Positions 43,196 through 55,830 of a DNA stretch of 64,000 bases are shown piece by piece. The number at the start of each line of letters is the position of its first letter. The stretch's first letter is position 1. The stretch is from Topomyia yanbarensis (Eukaryota; Arthropoda; Insecta; Diptera; Culicidae). Below the pieces are notes generated by a model. That model did no database searches, had not been told where the DNA came from, and worked only from the letters and a program-made list of their open reading frames with translations. The translations under genes and the position numbers were made by a program. The stretch is taken from assembly GCF_030247195.1 (NCBI RefSeq), contig NC_080671.1:13962843-14026842 (forward strand), written 5' to 3'.

Positions 43196-43644
43196 GCAGA
43201 AAGTGTGAACGCTTACTTTGACTTGCCATTTCTGAACTATTTATTCACCGATTTCAAATCTTTCCTCACCCTTACACCCTTTTACAAAAACGCTGATCGT
43301 AGAATACTGGAAATTAATTTTGTATGCTCAAAGTACTTATACAAATCTGTTATTATTGAAGAAGCATCAATTTTGGAAAGACAAAAAACTGGAAAGAGTT
43401 GAGCCTTTTGTGACGAATTAGGAGAAAGATTGCGATTTCCCTCAAATATCGGTTTAGTTGGACTTAGCAGACCGAGTGTACCGTGATTATAGGAAGGTTT
43501 AATCAAAGAAAGGATGGATATTGGAGATGCTCCGTTAGCAAAACATCTGCACGAACGGCTCCAGCTATTGCGCCACGAAAGGATGGTTGAGGTATGGTAG
43601 ATTGGTTGAGTTGAATTCAACAAGCAATGTCACTTATGTCAACG

Positions 43645-44590
43645 TCCCGCAATCATTCACTTACTGCTTCCATAAATTGATTTGCCAAATTCGATGGTGA
43701 TTACTCATGGTAGCTAGGATTTGCGGACACATTGAAGTCTATGGTGCATGATGTCGCCGATATTCCATTAGTCATTAAGTTGCAATTCTTGCTCCAGTCT
43801 TTAGAAGGAGATGAAACGGTGTACATCGAATAATCAAACTACTTCACTATTTGAGAGGTATTCCTCGAGCGCAATTACAACAAGTGCTTTCTCAAGAAGC
43901 AGATGTTCCGAGCGTTGCACGATATTGCTTAAATACGTAAAGAATCTCCCCAACCTTGTGGACGATTTTCAACGCCACCTGAAGGCATTATCGAAGCTTA
44001 GGGAGGCGGTAAAAATCTGGGACACACCTCTGATTTGTATGCTGTCATACAAAATTGATTCAATAACCCTTAGAGTCTGGGAAGAATTTTCGTCAGTCTG
44101 AGAATGTTGGAATCTTCAGTTTTTGTCTAAACGGTGTTTGGTGGGGACATTATTGACTGTTGGTATGACATATCTCAATTCTTCTCTTCAGTTTGCCATA
44201 CAGCCATAACCCAGTGCGGCCTGGAAATCATTTCTCCTGAAGATTTGGGAAATAGAAGCAGAAGAGTATAGTCAACTGTATTCAATGAGTTTTCATGAGT
44301 TTTCAACTGCACGCAACGATAGTGAACGTAGTATTGTCCGCCTTCTACGAACGAATGATCCAAATATCCAAATAGGCGAATCAAGAAGCAACGGCGAGAA
44401 ATGCTTTCTAAGCCTAGAACTACGCCTTAACCGGTACTCAGCCATGAGAACTGTGTATCACGAATTCATGGACGAGTATCAGCGACTCGACCATATGCGC
44501 AGAATTCTCGATCGCGCGTCCATAGCTACCTTTCGTATCACCCGGTATCCCAGTGCCGCACTACACCTGGTTATTCGTTGATCGATCTTC
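43645..44590 (+). pseudogene. Decayed BEL/Pao gag and pol fragments
   Basis: Gag pieces: PKFDGDYSW near 43688, DVADIPLVIKLQFLLQSLEG near 43755-43810 and DDFQRHLKALSKLREAVKIW near 43960-44030, which follow the order of the BEL gag domain (compare the intact copy at 18509). Pol piece: 44285-44500, SIVRLLRTNDPNIQIGESR...MDEYQRLDHM, the segment just before the RT of BEL elements. Everything between (protease, zinc knuckles) is deleted, and stops and shifts are common. It is a different, much older family than the intact BEL here. No LTRs were found. Confidence 0.78.
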
Positions 44591-46532
44591 TTCTCGTCGG
44601 TCTGGTGGTATAGGACGATCTGTTGTCGATTGGGATAAGCTTCCGTATCAGACCGATCGCACTTGAAGTCCATCTTCAGGAGCAACTGCCAAACCCAATT
44701 TACATGCTCGAGCTACAAACGGATACGTACGGGAATGCTTCAGCACCCGCCCTCTTCACTCGTTCTTTTTGATTCAACTCGCTATGGACCAAGGCGCGAC
44801 CTTCTCTACCGCAAAGAGCGCGGTGCTGAAAGATTTTTATGGCAAGTCTTTTTTTTACGATTTTGATCAGCTCTTTTAATATCAACCGTTAATGTATTTG
44901 CTTAAACAATTGAGAAAGAAAGCAAATTGATCGATATTAGGAGCTCAGCTCTCCGTTGTTTGGGACAATGCTTCATAGTTGGACCTTGTGTTATAACATT
45001 CTTTTGTAAGACTGTCAATAGCGAATACAATACAACCAGACACTTTTCTACAGTTTCCGAACAAACTCCGTCTCCCCCAAGCTATCGACCATTGAGTAAT
45101 CGCCATTATGTAACACCTGATCTAAAGGCTCGATCTCCACACTTTCACCGTTTGTCATTGTTTTACCGCATGGTCGTGTCTCGCCTTCCGTCACCGAAGC
45201 CGCTAAAGAAAACGAAAGTGGTCAACGAACCTTTTTTGTTGTATTTTTGATAAATGACAACAAGGAACTATATAATCGCTGCGGGGTCTCCCCAAATTAG
45301 GCTGCTGTCGGCGTTGGCTGTTTCCTTTTTTTCTGTGAAGATACCATTCACCCACTACAAAATCGAATACATTTATTTGTGGGCTTTCCTCCCTCCGTAT
45401 GTTAGCCTACGGTTTTCTTTTTCAGAGAGAAAACAAATCAAAACATTCATTCACCTATTTATGAGATATAATTTCTTCCTGTCCTCGACTATGTTTCCCC
45501 AGGCGTGTTGATGTGGGTGATGAGTCGTCATCGGAGTCGCTTTTGCGTGGTGAATGTCAGTATGAGCTGTTGCATGGTATCTTTCTTCGGGGTCTGGGCT
45601 CTGTCATATTCGTTAGTTATTTTCATATGTAACCGAACCGTTTACTTTAATGTTATTAAACACGGTGAAAAAAGTTTCGAAATGAATCATTGTCTTTCAG
45701 CAAGAGGTGTTTGTTTTAAAATCTCTGCCGTGCTGTTGTATATCAAAAAAGAAAAACTATCCAAAGCAATATTTTTACAGTGCTTTTGTTTCTCTTTCGG
45801 CTGCGGAAATACAGAAAGGGCGTGTTTGCCCTACGCTTGGGCCGCGGGACACTGCTTCGGAAATCCAATCCGTATCTCTGTCTTCCGCTGTTTCGTCTGT
45901 CTGCCTGTCTGTCCGTCTGTCTCCAGTCTGTGAACGACACGACAAAAAAAAGCTGAATGTTACAGTTTTCGTGGGCAATGAAAAGAAATACAATGGTTGC
46001 AATTTTTTCCCCCTTTCAGCTGCTGTGTGTGTTGCTCTTGAGCTGTTTCCAGCGAAGTTTCAATGAATGGTTTTTCGATTGCAATGAGAAGCCATATTTT
46101 TGCGCTTCAAAAGTAAAAACGAGATGCAAGGGGAGCCACCGCCGGTACTCGGCCTGAACCCGAACGGCATCGACACGTTCGGGCTTATGAGGTTCGGTTT
46201 CTGTGGTCAAACTGTGGGCTACACAAGTCACGGTTCGATTGTTGGTTTTTATTTTGCCGGTTCAACGGAAATGTATTTGGCGTTGCAGTTCATTTTTGGA
46301 GGCTAAAAATAGTCGCAGCAGAACTTCTGATGCTTAACAGGCTTTACTTTTGCGGACAGGTTGAGTGATTTTGTGATGCTGGGAGGGTCTGTTTGCGTTG
46401 GTGATATAGAGGCGGATCATGGGGATGAGAGGGGTTCGCAATATGTATCTTATTTGCGATTGATGTAAGAAATGGAATATAGAATATCAGTAACTTTTTT
46501 TCTGACACAGTTCATGACGATATGGTGGACCA
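44591..46532. other. No supported gene; microsatellite at 45888-45925
   Basis: Open frames at 45505-45933 and nearby overlap on both strands without domains. A (CTGT/CCGT)n microsatellite (CTGTCTGCCTGTCTGTCCGT) lies at 45896-45923. Nothing else recognised. Confidence 0.45.
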
Positions 46533-46669
46533 ATCATGTTTTACCGCCGACGATGTCGATTGATTGCATACGTCACGGTTTGATGCTAGCAGAAGGGGAA
46601 AGAATGATCACATGATCGTTCTAGGCGAGGATTTGAAATTTTTTGCTGGCGTCGGCGGTAAAACACGAT
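46533..46669. repeat. 20-bp inverted repeat around 97-bp spacer
   Basis: ATCATGTTTTACCGCCGACG (46533-46552) and the complement at 46650-46669 match with one mismatch. It may be a tiny MITE or a fold-back element; no TSD is clear. Confidence 0.7.
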
Positions 46670-47173
46670 GATGAGTTATGTTCTATCAACGACCATGCGG
46701 TAAACTTGGGTGGAAAGCCCAACTCCTACCAGCAGAAGGCAAAGGAATCTTCTCATTTACTTTCGAATATGTCGATATGAATCCTAAGTTTATAACTGAT
46801 TTGCACTAGAATACCTATCCGTCTTTCAATTTGTTTGCTTTCGTTTCTCTTAGCCTTAAATTTTCCGAAAATAGCCAACAAAATCGAAACAGTTAAATAC
46901 GTTTTAGAAATATCGTAACAACGAATAGCGAAAAAAATGTCTATAAACATGCTTTATTCGAATATTATTTTTATAGACGACAAACTAGCAAAATGAAAAG
47001 CACCAAACAAATTCTAAAGCAAAGATAATTCAATAATCATACTGAGACTACAAACTAAAAACTCAGTCAATAGTTTTCGTGACGAGAATGTGAAATAGCG
47101 ACCCAAAATTGCTCTAACTTTCCTGAAAACCTTACTTTGTTTGACGGACATACTTGCAATTCCACGCTTACGT
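46670..47173. other. No gene seen
   Basis: AT-rich sequence between the inverted repeat and the 3' end of the Juan-like LINE. Confidence 0.5.
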
Positions 47174-47421
47174 GCTTTATTATTATTTTTTTTATATATT
47201 ATTTTCTATTTGATTATATTGTTTTGTTTGCATTACATTTCTAATTTAGTATATTGGGTTTTCAGCCACAAGTGGTGACTTTTCATCCCTATTGTTTACA
47301 TGATTCAGTTAATTATTATTAAGTTATAGTGTGCTTTCGCAGTTAAGTATTTTTTTTCAGTAGGATGTTTTAAACCTACTTGTCTTCTGAATAAAGAGTT
47401 GAACAAATCTTATAAACTAAC

Positions 47422-49766
47422 TTATAAACTATAAAGAGAGCTAATCGTTGCAATTGAAGACTGCAACGATTTTTGTCGGAAGTTGCTTATAATACTGTTC
47501 GTCATAATTTCTAATGTTTCTATGTTTGCGAGTCTGTGCAACTCATTTGTGCTAAACCAGGGAGGACGCTTTAAAATCATTTTCAGAATTTTATTCTGAA
47601 TCCTTTGAAGCGTTTTCTTCCTAGTAGCACAACAACTTGCCCAGATTGGCACTGCATATAGCATTGCTGGTCTAAATATTTGTTTATAAATTAATAGTTT
47701 GCCTAGAATTCCTGTTTATAAGAGGGTATAAACATTTTATATATTTGTTGCATTTTGTTTGGACTCCTTCAATGTGATCCTTAAAAGTGAGTTTTTTTAT
47801 CGTAAATTTAACTTTATCTGACCACGTTAAATTCAAACCATTAAATTAAATAATATGGTTATTATTAGGTTTAAGAGAAGAAGCTCTTGGCTTATGCGGA
47901 AACATAATCAATCGTGTTTTTGCCGCATTAGTGGAAATTTTCCATTTTTCAGGTAATCATTGAAAATATTCAAGCTTCGTTGCAGTCGACTGCAGATAAT
48001 ACGAAGACTCCTCCCAGTGGCTGAGATGCTAGTATCATCAAAGAAAAGTGACTTTTTACAGCCTGTAGAGGTAGATTTGGAAGATCAAAGGTAAAAATAT
48101 TGTATAGTATTGGTGCGACGCTTGATCCTTGAGAGACGCCTGCTTTAACGGGTAGCTTATTAGATTTACAATTCTGATAAGAAACCTGTAGGGTACGGTT
48201 AGTAAGATAATTTTTAATTATCTTTATTATGTAAATTGGAAAATTGAAATCCCACATTTTGGCAATTAAACATTTGTGCCAAACACTGTCGAAAGATTTT
48301 TCGATGTCTAGAAGAGCAACTCTAGTGGAATAGTGGAATTTTAACTTTTTCATGATGGATTTGATCTCACCATAGTCTGTTTCAACAATATCGTCTAGAG
48401 ACAATACTTGATTTGAAACGTTTTCATATTTTTGTAAGACTTCGGTTTTAATAGGACTCACAACGTTGAGATTAAAATTATAGACGGTTTCAAACTGCTG
48501 AGCAAGTTTTTGAGCTTTTTCTTCGTTTGTAAGAAGTATGTGGTCACCTTCCTTCAAAGCTGGAATTGGTTTCTGAGGTTTCTTAAGAACCTTAGAAAGT
48601 TTCCAGAAAGGTTTAGAATTCGGCTTGATTTGTTAAACCTCTTTCGCGAAATTTTCATTTCTTAAGAGTGGTAATCTGTGCTTAATTTCTTTTTGTAGAT
48701 CCTGATAGATACATTTCATAGCAGGATCACGAGAACGTTGATATTGACGTCTTCGAACATTCTTCAAGCGAATCAGAAGTTGAAGATCGTCGTCAATAAT
48801 AGGAGTATTAAATTTTGTCTGTGTTGTTGGTACTGATAAATTTCTAGCATCAACTATACTGCCCATGATCGCATACCAGTCTCATAAAGATAGGAAATCC
48901 CATAGAAATCGTGACAAATATGCGATCATGGGTAGTATAGATATACTTAAATTTTGTAATGCCGTATCAATGTCAGCTTTATTTTGTAAATCAATGTCAT
49001 GATTAAAATTATTCTCAATATAAGTTTTGTACCTTTCCCAATTCGCTTTGTGATAATTGAACACTTAGCTAATGGGATTGGAAACAGCTTCTTGAGAAAG
49101 TGAAAAAGTTATTGGAAGATGATCAGAATCAAAATCAGCATGTGTAATCTATTCGCTACAAAGGTGACTTTGATCTTTCAAAACCAAATCAATTGTTGAT
49201 GGATTCCTTACAGACGAATAGCACGTAGGACCATTCGGGAACAAAATTTAATAATAACCAGCAGAGCAATCATTAAAAAGTAGTTTACCGTTGGAATTGC
49301 TTTGAGCATTATTCCAGGCTCGGTGTTTGGCATTAAAATCACCGATTATGAAGAATTTCGACCGATTTCTTGTAAGTTTTTGTAAGTCTCCTTTCAAGAA
49401 ATTAATTTGCTCGCCAGTGCACTGTAAAGGCAAATAGGCTGAAGCAATAAAAATGATACCAAGATCAGTTTCAACTTCGATACCCAAACTCTCGATCACC
49501 TTGGTGTCAAGAGACGGCGTAACGGAATGTTTGATCCTGCGATTAACCGCTATTGCGATTCCTCCGCCGAATCCAACAATTCGATCAAATCGATGAATAA
49601 CAAAATTAGAGTTACTCTTCAATTTAATATTTGGTTTAAAAAAAGTTTCGGTCACAACGGCGATATGCACATTATGTATCCTCAAGAAGTTGAAAAATTC
49701 GTCTTCGCACGTTTTTAATGAACGAGCATTCCAATTTAATAAATTTAAATGATTATTTAAAGCCAT
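47422..49766 (-). pseudogene. Juan-like ORF2: endonuclease and reverse transcriptase, broken
   Basis: Endonuclease, 49766-49248: LNLLNWNARSLK, VVTETFF, GGGIAIAVNR and FFIIGDFNAKHRAWNN are the APE-type blocks. Linker pieces follow in frames 49064-48882 and 48866-48633. RT, 48557-47970: EEKAQKLAQQFETVY leads to KSIMKKLK, which joins directly to FHYSTRVALLDIEKSFDSVW, so the fingers (with the KAPG.D-type block) are deleted. Then SNKLPVKAGVSQGSSVAPILYN is intact, and the YADD region is frameshifted (SHFSLMILAS). The C-terminal tail is at 47664-47422 (PIWASCCATRKKTLQRIQNK). There is no RNase H, as usual in this clade. Confidence 0.85.
48854..48940. repeat. 22-bp inverted duplication inside the Juan-like ORF2
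   Basis: CTATACTGCCCATGATCGCA... (48854-48875) recurs inverted at 48919-48940 with one mismatch and a 43-bp spacer. The inverted copy is not expected in the LINE and probably arose by a templated fold-back event at this spot, which breaks ORF2. Confidence 0.8.
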
Positions 49767-49909
49767 TGTTAAACTTTAATTTCATTACAATTTTGTTAGC
49801 AAATTCCCAACCCGCTTGAAAAGCTTCAAACATGGAGGTAGAATTTAACATGGCAATCATCATAGGTAACATTGAGTCCTGCAGGTATTTTAATTTTTCT
49901 TCCGTTACG

Positions 49910-50920
49910 CTACCTAGAAGAAGTTAATCTATTTTGAATCGGATTAACACGTTTAGACGTGTTTTCTTGAAGTGTACCTGAAGAAGTAGGTACATTTTTT
50001 ATTTGTTGTTTTTGTTGTCTAGAACTAGAATTTATAATTTTTTCTCGAACTGGACAACCCCAGAAATTCGATTTATGATTTTCGCTACAATTAGCGCATT
50101 TGAAAAATTTTGTGGTTTTTTTCACCGGACAAGTATCTTTAGTGGGCGATTTATCACCACAGATCATACATTTGGAATCCAAATGGCAAATTTTTGTGCC
50201 GTGCCCAAAGCCTTGACATCTACGACACTGGGTCAGATTTTGAATTCTGCCCCCATGTCGTCTATAATGTTCCCACTTTACTCGCACGTGGAACATAAAA
50301 CGTGCTTTTTCAAATACTTTCAAATTATTAACCTCATTTCGGTTAAAATGAATTAAATAAAGCTCCTGGATAATTCCAGAGCGTACTGGCGCATTATCGC
50401 CGCTAGCCTTTCTCTTCATAAGAATAACTTGTGAAGGAGAAAAGCCAAGTAAATTTTTCAATTCGTTGGATATTTCATCCAAACTTTGACCTTGTGGTAG
50501 CCCTTTCAAGACAGCCTTGAATGGCCTATCTGTCTTGAAATCATATGAATAAAATTTATATAACTTCTCCGTAAGATACTAGAGTAGTCGTTTGTGGCCA
50601 ATCAATTCCTCCGCTGTAACTCAACATTCTCCTCTTCGGCCAATCTGAAAAGAGACTTTTACGTCCGGAAGAAACGTCGAAAGCTCAGTTCGAAAGGATT
50701 TGAAGTCGGAGATCATCACTGTTATAGGTGCTGGTGATTGCGTTTTCTTCTCATTGGCATTATGCGCAATGCGAGGAAATTTAGAAATTTCATCATATTC
50801 ACATTCGGATAACACATCGAATGAGTTGCTGCAGTCAATTGAATTTTCGGGTGGAGAAGATACCATTTTCCATTTAGCTTTAATTTTTGGCACACGGCCT
50901 TTCTGGGAGGACCCAGGCAA
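49910..50920 (-). pseudogene. Juan-like ORF1 (gag-like nucleocapsid), two nonsense codons
   Basis: The frame from 50920 to 49910 is one reading frame interrupted by TGA at 50623-50621 and TAG at 50581-50579. The N-terminal part is polar. The middle (KFYSYDFKTDRPFKAVLKGL region) is the usual RNA-recognition-like core, and the end has CCHC-type knuckles: CRRCQGFGHGTKIC, CMICGDKSPTKDTC and CANCSENHKSNFWGC. The protein binds element RNA in Jockey-type LINEs. Apart from the two stops the frame is preserved, so it decayed recently compared with ORF2. Confidence 0.85.
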
Positions 50921-50975
50921 GTTGGAAGAATTAAATATTTCTTTAGGCTGAATTGTTCTTGAAAAATGTTTTAGT

Positions 50976-51115
50976 TTTGAAAAAGACTGATGAGTAGAAA
51001 AAGTAGGTAGTCTTGAAAAAGACTAATTGTCGAAAAAATATAGGTAGTCTTGAGAAAGACTGATCGAGCGAAAATATAGGTAGCCTTGAGAAAGACTGTT
51101 GCTGTTGAAAAACTC
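50976..51115 (-). repeat. Tandem repeats in the 5' UTR of the Juan-like LINE
   Basis: Four units of about 36-40 bp, each with a GA(A/G)AAAGACT start and a TAGGTAG(T/C)CTT-like end, lie in the 5' UTR just upstream of ORF1. Such repeats in non-LTR elements are thought to carry internal promoter activity; that is an inference here. Confidence 0.85.
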
Positions 51116-51186
51116 TAGGTAAATCAGGAGCTATCTAGATTTGTGACCGGTTCGAACGAAGGTTCAAGCCAGTATGAGCTTTATTA

Positions 51187-54100
51187 ATATTATTCTGACT
51201 ACTACAAAGAGAAGCAAGCAGGTTATCACAAATAGTTAAAAAGAATTATAAGAATAAATTTACAAAAAACTCGAATCTAAGGAATGTAGGAAATGAAAAA
51301 GAGCGTCCTGTTTTTGGGCACATGTATATAGTGGATCAAGTATTGGCTTCTGTCGCTGGATGCCACACGGCCTGTATGTTGCGGTTGCCCAGAGGAAGAT
51401 AAAAAGGTATCAACCTCCTAGTGGACCCCAACCCCTCGATTCTTCTGTCGACTTAAAAAAGCTTATCCTGTTCAATCCCACAAAAATTCCACATCAATCA
51501 ACTGTTTAGACAGCTACGTCGATGAGACAAAGCAGACACATGTCAAAACACCGTCTAGTTGCAGATTAGCTACCTCAGAACGGTACCTGCGAGAAGTATA
51601 TTAAACTGACGATTGCTAATTTGCGATCTCCAACTTAGCGCTGGGAAAACTTCAATGGTGTTGTGTCATCGTCGAATTAACACCTTCCCTTGGTAATGAG
51701 GACATCCGCAAGCACCCCAAAAATAAACCATAATTTTAGTTATTAGCAAGTATTAAGCACAATGCTGTTATTTCGTAAATCCAGCATGGCCAGGCAGCAA
51801 GCAACGCTGGAAACAAAGCCAATTACTATATCTGAATGTGCGTGTTCATAGGCTTGAACTGGAAAACGATAACAATTGTTTCCAGCGAACGGTTGTACGC
51901 GTAGCCAGGCGCCAAGAACGGTGTTCGAACCAAAATTACCAAACCTAAACGTGGCGTTTCACAAAGCACACGCAATCGACCTCGGTCACTATATAGGTAT
52001 AGTGACTGAAGTTAGCGTCTGAACTGTTGGTTTGTTTGTTTGCCAACCAACCGATCCCCTCCGATTCCACGGTCATCATTCTTGGGCCGATAGAACAAAT
52101 AAGAAAGAAAAATTCGGAACGCTCGTACGTGAGCTTATTTGAATGGGCTCTATGTTAATAGGGCAAAACGATGTTCTTTACCACAGAAGCAGTCTCTCGT
52201 TTCGCTCGGAACTACGTTGGAATGCTAATGAATGAGTGTAAAAAAAAACTTTGCGTGGCTCAATGGGGGAGGGGCAAAGGAAAACATCGTCTCAATAATA
52301 AGGGTTACCGAGGCAGCAAAGAAGAATTAACCTACTTGATGAGGATTATGGATATAATTGAACAACCAGAAGCATGAGCGAATGGATCTCCGGTGTCCGG
52401 TTAATCTGCTTCCAAAATAGTATTCTAGTAAGCTTGATTGTTTCGTAGCTAAGCCAGTAGCATTAGCAATTTGGGGTGTAGAAAAAAGATTGTCCGCTTC
52501 AGTAAGCCTACTTAACAGATTAGTTTAATTCGATATTAAGGGCACTTTAAAATTTTCGAACTGTAATGTAAAGATCAGGTGGTTTCACTTGAAAAGATAT
52601 GTAGTGATTTGATCCACATAAAAATGCAATCTTTTTGCCGTTTTCATTGGTAAATCCATTAACATTAACGAAGCTGTCTCTTTACTAAGATCCTCATTTC
52701 ACTAGTGTCCGAGCTGAAGCTCTATTTATGCTTACAAAAGTGAAACCAGTTGTAAGAGTACGAAATGCAACATTCCCTAGAATACATCGTAACGAAGAGA
52801 GTCCAAATGGTGACCATGAGAAGCTACTGCCATCTGAACGATTACAAATTGAGGCGTTTGGCAGGTCCAGTCACACCGATGGATGGATCCAACACCGCGA
52901 AATGAGTTGCGAATCAGCGCAAAACAATTGAGCTAGTTAGCTTTAATTACGAATTGTTTTCTGTTTGATAAAAAATGCAAACCCCCCAAAAAATGCGTTG
53001 CTCTTCGAGGGCCTATTACTGGAGGCCTAGCAAATAAAAAGTAACCGAGAAAATGATGATGATAATGATAGTTATGATGATGGCGTTGAGGTACTCTAAT
53101 TACACTACATACTGCAGGCCTCGAAACGAACAAAAATAATCATTTCGTGTGATTTTACTTCCTTGCTTCAGCGAGGAAAAAAAATCTGCGGTCATTTGAG
53201 GTCATCATGCAACGCTCAATTGTCTGACGGTATGAGTTTCTGACGGAGTGACTGCAGCCGTTTTCCACTATTGACTGTGCCATGATCACGCGATTCGAGA
53301 CAAGCCCAGTGACGCTCATATTCCGACTCAAAAAGTAATTAAAACACTTGCAAAAGCCAGTCGAGGTAAACATTCATCTATAGGCACGTAGTTCATCGGG
53401 TTGGGGGTTGCGGCTGCTACTTCGATTGGCAATTAAGAACTCGAGTACATTTCAGCTCAGCGAAACCTAATTAAATGTTCTATTTTGGTTAACTTTCTAC
53501 GTTGGATCATGGCGTTTTTTCGGTGTAGGTCATTTCATTCCCTTGGTGCTAATTTTGGGCTCCTTTTCTCAAAATCGATTAGAAAGTTCCACACTGTGGA
53601 GTTTTGTGTCAAGATGGATTCGAAGTTGTTCATCGATTTGAGTTATAGGTCAAGTTTAAATCTTAATTCGGTGTATAATCGAAAATATAATTAATTCACT
53701 TCTTTTATTTCTGGAGTGTTTCACATTCCTTTCCGTAGTAACCCCATTACGTTTTCCTTGTTCATTAGCCTTTCGACGTAACTTTCATTATTAATCAAAA
53801 TATATCCGTTATACTTGATCAGAACATGCTTGTACAGCTTCTTGCACGATTTTTGACAACCAGACATTCATTCATTGTACACCCAAAACTAGACCGTAAT
53901 GCAATTACGACAAAAAGAAAAAAATGCTCTAATAGCAAGTCGGTTAATACTAAAACGGTCCGGACAAAAATCCCTAAACAGCAATATCAACCCATTCAGA
54001 TTCTCTCTGCGCCGCTCTCATGTTTAATCAATTCTTATAAAATAAATATAAACGCGTCGGATTGTCTAGCAGTGTCATTGTAGTGCGCATAAAGGAAAGC

Positions 54101-55620
54101 GAATGTAAAGTGGATAAAGATGGGCTTCGATTTTCACTACACGGCACATTTCGTATTTGTAGATCGGTTCACACTCGGCCAGGTTCCAAGGACAGCCAGA
54201 AAAACTAACTCAACAGTAAGACAGCGACTGCACCAAACATGAATAGTCCTTCCAGTCATGCACGGGAAACAAGACCTACGGTTTGGGTGCATTTATCCGA
54301 ACCGAGGGTCCAGATCCAGACACTTGTCTGGATCTAACCACCAAGTCTGGGCTGGTTCAGGTCCGGACTTGGTAAGGGAAAAAGGGGATGGGATAGATCC
54401 GGGTACTAGTCCGGATCCGGGAACTGATTCTGATCTAGGCTGAACTAGTTCGTATTCGTGGTCTGTCCGAGACTCGGGATCTGGCTATGGGCCTAGATCA
54501 AAACCAGGTACAAAGCATCGTATCGATTTTAAAATGTTTATTTCACTAAAAAATCCATTATTCCGGCTGGTAGCTGCCAATTTTGTGGCAGATGCCAGTC
54601 TGAATTCCGGCAGAAATCCGCCAGAATTCCTGTTCGTTTGACTCAACACTAACCCTATCATAGAAATCGACCGAATTTTCCCACAGACGAAGTGAGCCGA
54701 GGTTGACACGTACCCGTCCGATTTTGGGCTATATTATTTTGCACGATCCTACCTTAGCAATTCTCACTAATGTAAAAACAGGGTATTTACAGAACAATTT
54801 AATCGAATATATGAAACTCGTAGTAATGATACTTGAAAAGATATTTAAAAAATATTTCAACGGTTCTTCCAAATAAAACAAGCTATAACTTCCATTTTAA
54901 GAAGAGACTTAGTGTATTCAGCAAATATATAGCAATCTTCACAGCATTGCGGAATATGTCAGCTCATTTCTTTTGCAAAAAAAGATAATTTAGATATTAT
55001 ACTTATAGTAGGATTTGTCATTAAGAACATAGCATTAGATGATAGCCCTTAACATGTTTGATAAGTATACCTAAGTGGTCTAAATGCAAATGTAGCAGGG
55101 ATTTAAAATTTTTAAACTAAAACTAAACAACTTAGTCTTATTGTGTCCTTGGGAAGTTTTTGTAGTTTGTGATCACCTTCTTTTATGAAATTTTATGAAG
55201 GCAGACAGGGAGGTTTTAATTTTACCAAGACCAAAAAATCAATTTTTTTTAAAGTTGTAGACGTCAAATTTTAAAATCAATGTTTGAGGTGTTTTTTGGA
55301 AAGACTGTTTTATCCATATACCTTTCCGGTCTTGACGTAAAGCTTTTAGTAGGCTACAGACAGCTTCAAAGTTGTTTTAGGACGAATAATTGATTCAGCG
55401 ATAATAGATATGTTGGTTAACACCACATGTCTATAATCGTTGGAAAGTTATGGTCACTTTTACGCCAAAAATTGTTTTTTTATTACTAATATCATTATTT
55501 GGGGCAAACGAAAGAAAATTATTTTTCAACGACAAATAAGGTTATAATTCATGGTATAATTTTAGTTATTATGCCAAAATCGTGCGATCTATTAATTACG
55601 CCTAAATCGTTAGATGATGA
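51187..55620. other. No supported gene; mostly unique-looking sequence
   Basis: Short frames only. A region at about 54290-54445 is built from imperfect CCGGATC/GATCCGG and CTGG(A/G)TC strings. Otherwise no tails, terminal repeats or domains. Probably intron or intergenic. Confidence 0.45.
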
Positions 55621-55659
55621 CTTCGGAGGAATTTGTCGACACTATAAGCCCTTGCATGT

Positions 55660-55760
55660 GGTGTATCTCATGACCATTCGACCTAATATAATGACCATTC
55701 GACTTAATTATCATTCGGCGTAATGACCATTCGGCTAAATGACCATTAGGACTATTGTTC
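55660..55760 (+). repeat. Tandem ATGACCATTCG(A/G)C-type repeats
   Basis: TGACCATTCGACC, TGACCATTCGACTT, ATCATTCGGCG, TGACCATTCGGCT and TGACCATTAGGAC follow one another at 12-20 bp spacing between 55670 and 55752. Related ATTTCGGCC and CTTCGGCT strings continue to 55800. Confidence 0.75.
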
Positions 55761-55830
55761 TTCAGCTGAATGTATTTCGGCCCAAAGGCCTTCGGCTCAA
55801 CAGATTTGTTAAGGGGGGTCTTTGGTTTAA

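Larger units (their letters stand above)
41225..43640. other. No supported gene; coding-like minus-strand fragment at 41817-41948
   Basis: Minus-strand frames at 41265-41528 and 41551-41820 look partly coding (CPVRQVRSESIGRICHWQC) but have no recognised family. A GTCACGGCTGAA-containing unit is tandemly doubled at about 42037-42100. Confidence 0.4.
47183..51177 (-). mobile_element. Juan-like (Jockey clade) LINE, near full length, inactive
   Basis: On the minus strand the order is 5' UTR with tandem repeats, gag-like ORF1, endonuclease-RT ORF2, and an AT-rich tail ending in AATAATAA. A 9-bp duplication GCTTTATTA at 47174-47182 and 51178-51186 gives exact ends and a length of 3995 bp. ORF1 has two nonsense codons and ORF2 many lesions including a deletion of part of the RT. 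Confidence 0.85.

Noticed and set aside
45505..45940. 142-codon frame at 45505-45933
   Set aside because: Cys- and Phe-rich low-information translation that overlaps a CTGT microsatellite and frames on both strands.
50976..51115. CRISPR-like array
   Set aside because: The units are contiguous and diverged with no unique spacers, in a eukaryotic LINE 5' UTR.
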